From Methylobacillus methanolivorans (GTDB lineage: Bacteria; Pseudomonadota; Gammaproteobacteria; Burkholderiales; Methylophilaceae), in contig NZ_JBIWXY010000001.1 in assembly GCF_044751345.1 (NCBI RefSeq), positions 1,550,001-1,614,000 of the forward strand: a DNA stretch of 64,000 bases, given 5' to 3'. The position numbers and the translations under genes are program-made. This document shows, piece after piece, positions 1-7,591 of the stretch. Under the pieces are notes generated by a model, which had not been told where the DNA came from, ran no database searches, and worked only from the letters and a program-made list of their open reading frames with translations. How positions within the stretch are numbered: position 1 is the stretch's first letter; each line of letters begins with the position of its first letter.

Positions 1-1231
1 CGCCCATCATGAAAGCTGTATTCACCATCCCCGACGCCAGGCCAGAATCCTCAGGAGCCACATCATTCATTGCCGCCAATAGCAAAGGGTTAAAAGCGAT
101 ACCCCCGCCAAGCCCCAATAACACCATGGCAGGAAAAATATCGCGCCAGAATTGGCCATCTAGTGGCGCACAAGCAAACCACCCCAAGCCCCCCGCAGCC
201 AATAGCAAACCCAGGGTTAACGATGCACGGATACCAATCCGCATGACCAGCCATGCCGACAACCCGAGTGAAAACAAAGCCATCACCACATTGGCTGGCA
301 AAAAAGCCAACCCAACCTGTAACGCGTCATAACCCAGCACAAATTGCATATACAACGCAGACATGAAAAACCAGGCAAACAAGGCGGCTGCCCATAGTAC
401 AGCCACCACATTGGCCACCGTCACATTACGCTGCCGGAACAAACTCAACGGCATCAATGGCGCAGCCACGTGCAACTGTAACCCGATAAACCACGCAAAC
501 AACAATGCCGCCAGGGCAAACAAACTCAAGGTCTGTGCAGACAGCCATCCAGCCTCATTGCCATTCACTATCGCATACACAACCAACATCATTGATGCCG
601 TAATGCTGATTGCTCCACCAATATCCAACTTTTGAGGGCGTGATTCAGCCATATGCGCAGGCAATAACTTCCAGCACAGCATATAGACCACGATACCGAT
701 AGGCAGGTTAACCAGAAAAATCCAGTGCCAACTCCAAGTACTAGTCAGTACGCCCCCCAGCAACACGCCCAGGCTACCCCCACCAGCGCAGACGAACCCA
801 TACACTCCCATCGCCTTGGCCCGCTCGCGTTGCTCGGTAAACAAATTCATGATCAACGATAATGCCACCGCAGATACCACCGCCCCGCCCAGACCTTGCA
901 CAGCGCGTGCCCAGACAAGCTGCTGTTGCGTCACTGCCATACCACAAACCAGAGATGCCACCGTAAACGAGGCAATGCCGATCAAGAACAAACGCCGCTG
1001 CCCGAAAAAATCCCCCAAGCGTCCACCCAGTAGCAAAAAACCGCCGAAAGTAAGCATATAGGCGTTCACCACCCAAACCAGTGAAGTTTCGCTAAAGCCC
1101 AAATCAGCGCGGATCGATGGCAATGCCACATTCACAATCGTGGTATCAAGCACAATCATCAACACACCAAAACATAAGATCACCAGCGCCAGCCAGCGGT
1201 TATGAATAGATGGATGATGACCTGCCTGCAT
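1..1231 (-). CDS. MFS drug exporter, DHA2 (EmrB/QacA) family, C-terminus cut by window edge
   Basis: The minus-strand frame is open from an ATG at 1231 to the left edge, giving about 410 codons with no stop, so the C-terminal part lies outside the window. Near residue 28 it carries LDTTIVNVALPSI, the helix-1 motif typical of DHA2 (14-helix) proton-coupled exporters. A GGRLGDFFGQRR loop (MFS motif A) follows, and many hydrophobic helices come after it. By family it should sit in the inner membrane and export drugs or other amphiphiles against protons; the substrate cannot be read from the sequence. It reads the same way as the tRNA-Lys upstream of it but is separated from it by a strong terminator. 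Confidence 0.85.
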   Translation of the reverse strand, partial: MQAGHHPSIHNRWLALVILCFGVLMIVLDTTIVNVALPSIRADLGFSETSLVWVVNAYMLTFGGFLLLGGRLGDFFGQRRLFLIGIASFTVASLVCGMAVTQQQLVWARAVQGLGGAVVSAVALSLIMNLFTEQRERAKAMGVYGFVCAGGGSLGVLLGGVLTSTWSWHWIFLVNLPIGIVVYMLCWKLLPAHMAESRPQKLDIGGAISITASMMLVVYAIVNGNEAGWLSAQTLSLFALAALLFAWFIGLQLHVAAPLMPLSLFRQRNVTVANVVAVLWAAALFAWFFMSALYMQFVLGYDALQVGLAFLPANVVMALFSLGLSAWLVMRIGIRASLTLGLLLAAGGLGWFACAPLDGQFWRDIFPAMVLLGLGGGIAFNPLLLAAMNDVAPEDSGLASGMVNTAFMMG

Positions 1232-1310
1232 AACGCAACCTCACAAAATAAAAGGCAATCCGCCCTGAAGACAACATGAAAGGCACTGTAAACCTAAGCC
1301 TTGAAATGAA

Positions 1311-1338
1311 AAAAGGTTACGCATTTGCGTAACCTTTT
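1311..1338. terminator. Bidirectional intrinsic terminator after tRNA-Lys
   Basis: A perfect 12-bp inverted repeat (AAAAGGTTACGC / GCGTAACCTTTT) has a 4-nt loop, with A/T runs on both sides. It begins 7 nt past the 3' end of the minus-strand tRNA-Lys, so it most likely ends that transcript. Confidence 0.8.
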
Positions 1339-1345
1339 ATAAAAC

Positions 1346-1421
1346 TGGTGGGCCGTGCGGGACTCGAACCTGCGACAAACGGATTAAAAGTCCGCTGCTC
1401 TACCAACTGAGCTAACGGCCC
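1346..1421 (-). tRNA. tRNA-Lys (anticodon UUU)
   Basis: The reverse complement begins GGGCCGTTAGCTCAG and ends with the matching ACGGCCC acceptor strand plus A and an encoded CCA. The D-loop (AGCTCAGTTGGTAGAGC), the anticodon loop CTTTTAA (anticodon TTT) and the T-arm GGTTCGAGTCC are all intact. The length is 76 nt including CCA. The identity follows from the TTT anticodon. Confidence 0.97.
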
Positions 1422-1423
1422 GT

Positions 1424-1442
1424 GAGATGAGAGTCTCATCTC
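1424..1442. repeat. Perfect inverted repeat between tRNA-Lys and its promoter
   Basis: GAGATGAG and CTCATCTC flank a 3-nt spacer. On the minus strand this 8-bp hairpin would fall in the 5' leader of the tRNA-Lys precursor, two bases before the mature 5' end (an RNase P substrate region). Confidence 0.6.
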
Positions 1443-1454
1443 GGAAAGCGCGCA

Positions 1455-1483
1455 ATTATGAAGAAAAGTGCTGCTGGCGTCAA
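1455..1483 (-). promoter_or_regulatory. Sigma-70 promoter of tRNA-Lys
   Basis: On the minus strand, TTGACG (-35, 1483-1478), a 17-nt spacer and CATAAT (-10, 1460-1455) are followed by a GC-rich stretch (TGCGCGC). Such a discriminator is typical of growth-rate/stringently controlled stable RNA promoters. The element lies 34 nt upstream of the tRNA. Confidence 0.7.
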
Positions 1484-1570
1484 TGCTGGATTGTAAATTC
1501 TCTTAGTTTTAGGCCTAAGGAAAGGGATCGGTGCATGCAAGCTTATGGACGCAAAAGCATTTCCTGATGG

Positions 1571-2923
1571 TTACCTCATGCCTGGAAAACGGCCCTGCAT
1601 GCTGCGCATGATTTTGCTCATGCCCCCCTTGGAGAACATTTTCATCATCTTCTGCACTTCTTCGAACTGGTTGAGCAAGCGGTTGACTTCCTGCACCTGC
1701 ACCCCAGAGCCAGCAGCGATACGACGCTTGCGTGTCGCCTTGATGATCTCGGGCTTGCGGCGCTCCAGTGGCGTCATGGCATTGATGATGCCTTCGATGC
1801 GACGTAGGGCTTTATCGCCGGCCTCACTATTGACTTGGCCCATCATGCCTGAAATCTGCGCAGGCATTTTGTCCATCAAGGAGCCCATGCCCCCCATTTT
1901 GCGCATTTGCAGCATTTGCGCCTTGAAATCCTCAAGATCGAAATTCTTGCCCGACTTGACCTTGTCTGCCAGTTTCTTGGCTTCTTCCAGGTCGACACTC
2001 TTCTGCGCCTGCTCAATCAAGGAAAGCACATCACCCATGCCCAGCACTCGCGAGGCCATGCGCTCGGGGTGGAACAATTCAATGCCATCCACTTTTTCGC
2101 TGACACCGATGTACTTGATCGGCTTGCCTGTCACATGACGTACGGACAATGCCGCACCACCGCGTGCATCACCGTCAAGCTTGGTGAGCACAACACCCGT
2201 CAACGGCAGGGTTTCGCCAAAAGCACGTGCAGTATTGACTGCATCCTGACCCTGCATGGCATCAACCACGAACAGGGTTTCAATTGGGTTAAGCAACTCA
2301 TGCAGCTGCTTGATCTCGGCCATCATAGCTTCATCAATACCCAGGCGGCCCGCGGTATCGAAGATCAGCACATCATAAAAATGGCGTTTGGCGAAATCTA
2401 GCGCTTGCGCAGCGATGTCGGCGGGCTTTTGCGTGGCATTAGAATCAAAACAGTCGACTTCCAGGCTCTTGGCCAGGGTTTTCAACTGCTCGATCGCGGC
2501 TGGTCGGTAAACGTCGGCACTGGCCAGCAGTACTTTCTTTTTCTCGCTTTTCAGCAACCGTGCCAGCTTGGCAGAAGTGGTGGTTTTACCGGAACCCTGC
2601 AAACCTGCCATGAGCACGATGGCAGGAGGATTAGTCGCCAGATTGAGGCCTACATTCTGCTCACCCATCAGACGGGTAAGCTCTTCATGCACGACCTGGA
2701 TGACAGCCTGGCCTGGCGAGAGGCTTTGCAGCACTTCGCGGCCTACGGCGCGCTCCTTGACTTGATTGACGAAATCCTTGACCACGGGCAAGGCAACATC
2801 GGCCTCAAGCAAGGCCATGCGAACTTCGCGCATAGCGTCGGTAATGTTGTCTTCGGAAAGTCGCGCATGACCACGCAGGGTTTTGACGACTTGTTGTAAT
2901 CTGCTACTGAGGTTTTCAAGCAT
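1571..2923 (-). CDS. ffh: Signal recognition particle protein Ffh
   Basis: Ffh is the GTPase of the bacterial signal recognition particle. It binds 4.5S RNA and the signal sequences of nascent inner-membrane proteins and delivers ribosomes to FtsY. At 450 residues it has the usual length. The order is a helical N domain (about 1-90), a G domain with the P-loop GLQGSGKTTT (107-116), DTAGR near 190 and TKLDGDARGG near 246, then a methionine-rich M domain from about 330 (several MxxM stretches such as MRKMGGMGSLM) ending in a C-terminal GMSKIMRSM region. The adjacent divergent gene encodes a CcsA/YpjD-like membrane protein, which I recall as a common neighbour of ffh in proteobacteria. Confidence 0.98.
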   Translation of the reverse strand: MLENLSSRLQQVVKTLRGHARLSEDNITDAMREVRMALLEADVALPVVKDFVNQVKERAVGREVLQSLSPGQAVIQVVHEELTRLMGEQNVGLNLATNPPAIVLMAGLQGSGKTTTSAKLARLLKSEKKKVLLASADVYRPAAIEQLKTLAKSLEVDCFDSNATQKPADIAAQALDFAKRHFYDVLIFDTAGRLGIDEAMMAEIKQLHELLNPIETLFVVDAMQGQDAVNTARAFGETLPLTGVVLTKLDGDARGGAALSVRHVTGKPIKYIGVSEKVDGIELFHPERMASRVLGMGDVLSLIEQAQKSVDLEEAKKLADKVKSGKNFDLEDFKAQMLQMRKMGGMGSLMDKMPAQISGMMGQVNSEAGDKALRRIEGIINAMTPLERRKPEIIKATRKRRIAAGSGVQVQEVNRLLNQFEEVQKMMKMFSKGGMSKIMRSMQGRFPGMR

Positions 2924-3023
2924 GATGGCTACCGATAGCTACCGCACATGGATTAGCGTATGTGGAGTGCGGCTGCATGTTATAGTGTTGTGAATATATG
3001 AATTCTAACCCAACTCATCCCGT

Positions 3024-3833
3024 ATGATTGCGTTTCTGCCTTTTATTACCGCATTGATTTACCTCTTGGTGGCTAGCAATTACTGGCGCCAGAGCAAAAA
3101 CAATGGCACATCGGCCCCCTCCAATCCACTTTGGCCCTCCGGCCTGATTGCCGTTGGGTTGGTGTTGCATGCGCTCTCGCTATATTGCACCCTGTTTTCA
3201 CAGGGCCTTAACCTTAGCCTGACCAATGCTCTCTCAACCATTCTCTGGCTCACAGTGCTGATTTACTGGGTCACCAACCTCAAGCATCACTTACATAGCC
3301 TGCAAGCTTTTGTACTACCTCCGGCGGCGTTCTTCGTGCTGTTGCAGGCATGGCAGCCTGAGTCACATGTGATTCCTTATGCTGACCAGCCCTTGTTTGT
3401 AGCCCACTTGATCATTGCCATGCTGGCTTATAGCTTGCTAACTTTTGCAGCACTGCATGCCTTGCTGATGACGGCTGCCGAGCGCAAGCTGCACCAGAAA
3501 TCAAGCTGGCTCAAACTGCCTGATTTCCCGCCGCTCATGACCATGGAGAACCTGCTGTTCCGCATCATTACGCTGGGATTTATCCTGCTGACGTTAACCT
3601 TGATCAGCGGCATGATGTTCTCTGAACTGTTGTTTGACCAACCGTTCCAGCTCAACCACAAAAATGTGTTCACCATGCTCTCATGGCTGATCTTCGGCGG
3701 GCTACTGTTTGGGCGCTATCGCTACGGCTGGCGCGGCAAGACAGCCGTGCGCTGGACACTAAGCGGGTTTGTATTATTGTTGCTGGCATATGCGGGCAGC
3801 AAGTTTGTACTTGAGATACTGCTGCACCGCTAA
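3024..3833 (+). CDS. Cytochrome c assembly (CcsA/HemX) family inner membrane protein, YpjD-like
   Basis: This is a 269-residue polytopic protein with about eight hydrophobic segments. It fits the cytochrome c assembly domain family (CcsA/CcmC/HemX) in length, hydrophobic pattern and its position divergent from ffh, where proteobacteria usually keep ypjD. The start at 3024 (MIAFLPFITALIYLL) gives an immediate first helix. Family members handle haem in the membrane, but the YpjD branch has no firmly assigned reaction, so no substrate is claimed. It converges on the HAD phosphatase gene with only 10 nt between the stops. Confidence 0.75.
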   Translation: MIAFLPFITALIYLLVASNYWRQSKNNGTSAPSNPLWPSGLIAVGLVLHALSLYCTLFSQGLNLSLTNALSTILWLTVLIYWVTNLKHHLHSLQAFVLPPAAFFVLLQAWQPESHVIPYADQPLFVAHLIIAMLAYSLLTFAALHALLMTAAERKLHQKSSWLKLPDFPPLMTMENLLFRIITLGFILLTLTLISGMMFSELLFDQPFQLNHKNVFTMLSWLIFGGLLFGRYRYGWRGKTAVRWTLSGFVLLLLAYAGSKFVLEILLHR

Positions 3834-3843
3834 TCCTACCTAA

Positions 3844-4506
3844 TCAGCGCAGGCTGATAATAGGCCAGCCAGCCTGTTCTGCGTGCGCTTTCAATGTGGC
3901 ATCAGGGTCTACCGCCACAGGTTTGTCCACCAACTCCATGAGCGGCAAGTCATTGTGGGAGTCACTATAGAACCAGGTAGTGTCAAAATCACTCAATGAT
4001 TGTCCGCGTGCAGCCAACCACTCATTGAGCCTAGTGATCTTGCCAGCCTGGAAGCTGGGCGTGCCAACCACTTTTCCAGTAAACTCTCCATTCACCTCTT
4101 CAGGCGTGGTACCAATCAGGTTGTCAATGCCAAATGCCTTGGCAATCGGGCCTGTCACAAAGCTATTAGTCGCGGTAATGATCATTAACAAGTCACCGTT
4201 CTGGCGATGTTTCTCCACCAGCGCACGCGCTTTATCAGTCATCATGGCCTGGATTTTTTCTTGCATGTATTCACGGTGCAAGGCATCCAACTCACTGCGC
4301 GAATGCTCACTCAAAGGCTTAAGCTGGAAATCCAGGAAAGCATAAATATCCAGCCGCCCGGCTTTGTAGTCCTCGTAAAAAGCCAGATTCTTGGCAAGAT
4401 GCTCTTGTTCGTTGAGCAATCCTTTGCTGATGAGGAACTGGCCCCACTGAAAATCGCTGTCACCAGCCAACAGCGTGTTATCGAGATCAAACAATGCGAG
4501 TTGCAA
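3844..4506 (-). CDS. HAD-superfamily (subfamily IB, SerB/CicA-like) phosphatase
   Basis: This 220-residue protein starts MQLALFDLDNT, which is HAD motif I (nucleophile Asp7, acid/base Asp9). TATNSF in the middle fits motif II, and YSDSHNDLPLME near residue 187 supplies the motif III/IV acidic residues. The layout with a C1 helical cap is that of subfamily IB, which includes phosphoserine phosphatase and CicA-type hydrolases. Phosphoserine is not assured as substrate, because IB members act on many small phosphate monoesters. It is cytosolic with no signal peptide. Confidence 0.85.
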   Translation of the reverse strand: MQLALFDLDNTLLAGDSDFQWGQFLISKGLLNEQEHLAKNLAFYEDYKAGRLDIYAFLDFQLKPLSEHSRSELDALHREYMQEKIQAMMTDKARALVEKHRQNGDLLMIITATNSFVTGPIAKAFGIDNLIGTTPEEVNGEFTGKVVGTPSFQAGKITRLNEWLAARGQSLSDFDTTWFYSDSHNDLPLMELVDKPVAVDPDATLKAHAEQAGWPIISLR

Positions 4507-4602
4507 AATGTTTCTCCATCTACGGCAAAATTGCTAGAGTTTAGCTTATGACACTTAAGTACGCGACCTCAAACCAGCCAACACCACCAGCCTCAGCAGG
4601 TC

Positions 4603-5271
4603 ATGAACCTACCTGATTATCTGGTTCCGACAGCATGGCAATGGATTGCCAACGCGCTAGCGCTGGCGTTGCTTGCTTACGCCTTCATCAAGGCGCCCTG
4701 GAAGCATTTAAGCACCTCCACGTTACAACACGTTTTCCTGGGCTCCATCGTGGTGCTGATGCTGATCTGGAGCGTCAAGGCAGGCATACGCCCAGGCCTC
4801 AACATTCATCTCCTTGGCGTCACAGCCTTATGTCTGATGTTCCGCTGGCAACTGGCACTTATCGCGCTTGCCCTGATTCTCGCTAGCGTCACCGCTTTCG
4901 GCATGGCAGGCTGGCAATCCTTGGGTATCAATTTTCTGATCATGGCAGCTATCCCGGTAGCCTTTAGCTACAACTTGTTTAGGTTGATCGACAGCAAGCT
5001 CCCCAACCACTTGGTCATTTACATCTTTGCCTGCGGTTTTACTTGCGCAGGCCTCACCATTAGCCTGTCTGGCTTGGTCGCAGTCTTGGCCTTAAGTGCC
5101 ATGCAGGTTTATCCAGCAAACTACTTATTCAGCAATTATCTGCCTTACTTCATCCTGATCGCCTGGTCCGAAGCGTTTCTCACCGGCATGGCCGTCACCT
5201 TGATGACTGCATTTCGACCTCACTGGCTTGCCACGTTCAGCGACAAGCGCTACCTCAAGACCAAGTACTAA
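4603..5271 (+). CDS. CbiM-like integral membrane protein (COG3235 type energy-coupling factor permease family)
   Basis: This 222-residue, strongly hydrophobic protein has about six to seven helices. The pattern NLPDYLVPTAWQW near the N-terminus, RPGLNIHLLG in the middle and EAFLTGMAVTLM near the end matches, from memory, a proteobacterial family distantly related to CbiM/NikM, the substrate-binding membrane component of cobalt/nickel ECF transporters. No ATPase or partner subunit lies nearby, so metal transport is only an inference. The gene ends just before a bidirectional terminator shared with rnk. Confidence 0.65.
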   Translation: MNLPDYLVPTAWQWIANALALALLAYAFIKAPWKHLSTSTLQHVFLGSIVVLMLIWSVKAGIRPGLNIHLLGVTALCLMFRWQLALIALALILASVTAFGMAGWQSLGINFLIMAAIPVAFSYNLFRLIDSKLPNHLVIYIFACGFTCAGLTISLSGLVAVLALSAMQVYPANYLFSNYLPYFILIAWSEAFLTGMAVTLMTAFRPHWLATFSDKRYLKTKY

Positions 5272-5290
5272 TACTGATACACCGGCAATA

Positions 5291-5316
5291 AAAAAGCCCA
5301 CGCGAGTGGGCTTTTT
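5291..5316. terminator. Bidirectional intrinsic terminator between the CbiM-like gene and rnk
   Basis: AAAAAGCCCAC / GTGGGCTTTTT form a perfect 11-bp stem with a GCGA tetraloop. A/T runs on both sides let it stop transcription of both convergent genes. Confidence 0.88.
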
Positions 5317-5332
5317 TCACGTCTTATTCCAC

Positions 5333-5749
5333 TTACAAATGAAAGTCGCCTGCGGCTTCTGGCTGGTAATCAATCTCCAGAATCTTGTATTGACGTACAC
5401 CACCTGGCATTGGCCAATCAATCACATCTCCAACACGGTAACCCAGAATAGCCGTCCCTAGCGGAGCGACGACTGAAATACGGTTTGCCGAAGCATCGGC
5501 ATCGACAGGAAACACCAGCGTGCAATGCATTTCATGCCCATTTACCTCATCGCGTAGCAACACGCGTGAATTCATGGTCACTACATCTGCACCAACCTGC
5601 TCGGAGGCCACCTCCTCACTACGCGCTAGTTCATCTTCAAGGCGGGCCAGGTTACCCACCTCTGGAAAACCGTTCTTGCGCAATTGCTCAATCATGGAAA
5701 ACAGCCGGTCCATATCAAAACTTGTGACCTGGATTGCACCTTGCAACAT
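5333..5749 (-). CDS. rnk: Regulator of nucleoside diphosphate kinase, GreA/GreB family
   Basis: At 138 residues it has the usual length of Rnk. A short N-terminal helical pair (about 1-50, with LARLEDELARSEEV) is followed by a GreA/B-type C-terminal FKBP-like domain with the signature APLGTAILGYRVGDVIDW near 95-112. Rnk binds RNA polymerase near the secondary channel. It lacks the long coiled coil tip of GreA, so it is not expected to promote transcript cleavage. It lies downstream of leuA on the same strand with a 65-nt gap, but no shared promoter evidence was seen. Confidence 0.88.
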   Translation of the reverse strand: MLQGAIQVTSFDMDRLFSMIEQLRKNGFPEVGNLARLEDELARSEEVASEQVGADVVTMNSRVLLRDEVNGHEMHCTLVFPVDADASANRISVVAPLGTAILGYRVGDVIDWPMPGGVRQYKILEIDYQPEAAGDFHL

Positions 5750-5814
5750 GAGGATTCCTTTACTTTTACCTTGATGACATCAATTATTGAGTTAATACCG
5801 CATTGTTCTGCGTG

Positions 5815-7347
5815 CTATACCTGCGGGTGCGCCCGCTCAGCATTGGCATGCAGCTTATTAAGGCCATTGAGATAGGCTTTTGCCGAGGCGATCACGATAT
5901 CGGTATCCGCACCCTGGCCGTTGACAATGCGCCCTCCTTTGGACAAGCGCACCGTCACCTCGCCCTGTGCATCAGTACCGCTAGTAATATTGTTGACGGA
6001 ATAAAGCAACAGCTCGGCACCGCTATTGACGATTTTCTCAATCGCCTTGAAGGCAGCATCCACGGGGCCACCACCTACTGCATCGGCTCGACGCTCAATA
6101 CCATTTTCTGCCACCGTCACTTCAGCATGCGGGGTTTCCCCAGTCTGCGATGCGACATGCAGATAACTCAGCTTGAAGCTTTCCTCATTGACCACGTTGT
6201 CGCCGACAAGTGCCTGAATATCCTCGTCGAATATCTCGGATTTTTTGTCTGCCAACTCCTTAAAGCGCGCAAATGCTGCGTTAAGCGCATCCTCACTTTC
6301 CAGGGTAATACCCAGCTCGGTCAGGCGGGTGCGGAAAGCATTACGCCCGGAGAGTTTACCCAGCGTCAGCTTGTTAGCGCCCCAGCCTACATCTTCAGCA
6401 CGCATGATCTCGTAGGTCTCGCGATGCTTAAGTACGCCATCCTGATGGATACCGGACTCATGAGCAAAAGCATTTGCGCCCACAATCGCTTTATTGGGTT
6501 GCACAGGATAACCAGTGATGGTGGATACCAGCTTGGATGCAGTGACAATCTGCGTAGTATCGATCGTGGTATCAAGCTGGAACACGTCACGACGTGTCTT
6601 CACCGCCATCACCACCTCTTCCAGGCTGGCATTACCCGCGCGCTCGCCCAAGCCATTAATAGTGCACTCCACCTGCCGCGCACCAGCCAATACCGCAGAA
6701 AGCGAGTTGGCCACGGCCATGCCGAGGTCGTTATGGCAATGGGTAGACCATACTACTTTGTCAGCATCCTTCACTCGGGCAATGAGTTGCGCCATGCGCT
6801 CACCCCATTGCTGTGGTACGGAATAACCTACGGTATCCGGCACGTTGATGGTCTTGGCGCCAGCCGCGATAACAGCATCGAACACCTGCACCAGGAAATC
6901 CATGTCGGAACGCACGGCATCCTCGGCTGAGAACTCAACGTCGTCGGTATATTCCAGCGCCCACTTCACCGCTTGCACGGCACGCTCCAACACTTGCTCT
7001 GGCGTCATACGCAGCTTGTTCTGCATGTGAATGGGGCTGGTCGCGATGAAGGTATGGATGCGGCGCTTCTTGGCAGGCTGGATGGCCTCACCCGCACGGC
7101 GGATGTCGTTCTCGTTGGCACGTGCGAGCGAACAGACGGTAGATTCGGTAATCGCCTCGGCAATCGCGCGAATGGCGTCGAAGTCCCCAGGGCTCGCCGC
7201 TGCAAACCCGGCTTCGATGACATTGACGCCCAGCTTCTCCAGTTGACGGGCAATGCGCAGCTTCTCTTCCTTGGTCATGGCCGCGCCTGGGCTTTGCTCG
7301 CCGTCGCGCAAGGTGGTATCAAAAATGATGAGCTGGTTCTGTGTCAT
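5815..7347 (-). CDS. leuA: 2-isopropylmalate synthase
   Basis: It condenses acetyl-CoA with 2-oxoisovalerate, the first committed step of leucine synthesis, in the cytosol. It is 510 residues, the usual length of the proteobacterial enzyme. The N-terminal TIM barrel opens with IIFDTTLRDGEQSPG (metal-binding Asp, catalytic Arg/Glu) and contains STHCHNDLGMAVANS (metal-ligand HxH region). The C-terminal 120 residues form the LeuA allosteric dimer domain responsible for leucine feedback. The start at 7347 gives MTQNQLIIFDTTLRDG. A short leucine-rich open frame and mutually exclusive hairpins lie between this start and the promoter, so control by attenuation is likely (separate entry). Confidence 0.98.
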   Translation of the reverse strand: MTQNQLIIFDTTLRDGEQSPGAAMTKEEKLRIARQLEKLGVNVIEAGFAAASPGDFDAIRAIAEAITESTVCSLARANENDIRRAGEAIQPAKKRRIHTFIATSPIHMQNKLRMTPEQVLERAVQAVKWALEYTDDVEFSAEDAVRSDMDFLVQVFDAVIAAGAKTINVPDTVGYSVPQQWGERMAQLIARVKDADKVVWSTHCHNDLGMAVANSLSAVLAGARQVECTINGLGERAGNASLEEVVMAVKTRRDVFQLDTTIDTTQIVTASKLVSTITGYPVQPNKAIVGANAFAHESGIHQDGVLKHRETYEIMRAEDVGWGANKLTLGKLSGRNAFRTRLTELGITLESEDALNAAFARFKELADKKSEIFDEDIQALVGDNVVNEESFKLSYLHVASQTGETPHAEVTVAENGIERRADAVGGGPVDAAFKAIEKIVNSGAELLLYSVNNITSGTDAQGEVTVRLSKGGRIVNGQGADTDIVIASAKAYLNGLNKLHANAERAHPQV

Positions 7348-7430
7348 GGCCTGAATTCCATCAAGGTTTGGGGAGTTAAATGAGAGTTAAGCGTCTCAAT
7401 AGGTATGGCTAAACTGGGTAGGAGGAAATA

Positions 7431-7517
7431 CTAGCGCGGGCCGCGCAGCATTAGACTTGCCAGGGCCAGGAAGGCCCGAGCAACAGGAAAATCTGGATTT
7501 TGCCTGAGGGTTTGCAT
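7431..7517 (-). CDS. leuL: Probable leuA leader peptide (28 aa, attenuator)
   Basis: A 29-codon frame runs from an ATG at 7517 to a TAG at 7431, 83 nt before leuA. Its second half reads FLALASLMLRGPR, with four leucine codons (CTG, CTG, CTA, CTG) in eight positions and one more near the start. The region can fold in competing ways: GGGCC (7477-7473) pairs with GGCCC (7467-7463), or CGGGCC (7478-7473) pairs with GGCCCG inside the GCGCGGCCCGCGC hairpin (7446-7434). That is the logic of amino-acid attenuation. There is no good ribosome site; a -10 ends only 9 nt before the ATG, so the message may be almost leaderless. No strong U tract follows the last hairpin, which weakens the case. Confidence 0.5.
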   Translation of the reverse strand: MQTLRQNPDFPVARAFLALASLMLRGPR

Positions 7518-7526
7518 AGGTGCTTG

Positions 7527-7555
7527 AATATAATTCTTTTCTCCCCGCAAGGCAA
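7527..7555 (-). promoter_or_regulatory. Putative promoter of leuL-leuA
   Basis: On the minus strand, TTGCCT (7555-7550), a 17-nt spacer and TATATT (7532-7527). The same AT-rich stretch contains TATAAT on the plus strand (7529-7534), 57 nt before the divergent peptidase gene. The two promoters may therefore overlap. Confidence 0.45.
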
Positions 7556-7591
7556 GCCAACGCCTTGGCGCGCAGGCAAATTTGAGGCAGG

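Noticed and set aside
5803..6930. 375-codon open frame on the plus strand opposite leuA
   Set aside because: It lies wholly antisense to the clear leuA gene, shows no motif, and is explained by codon bias of leuA.
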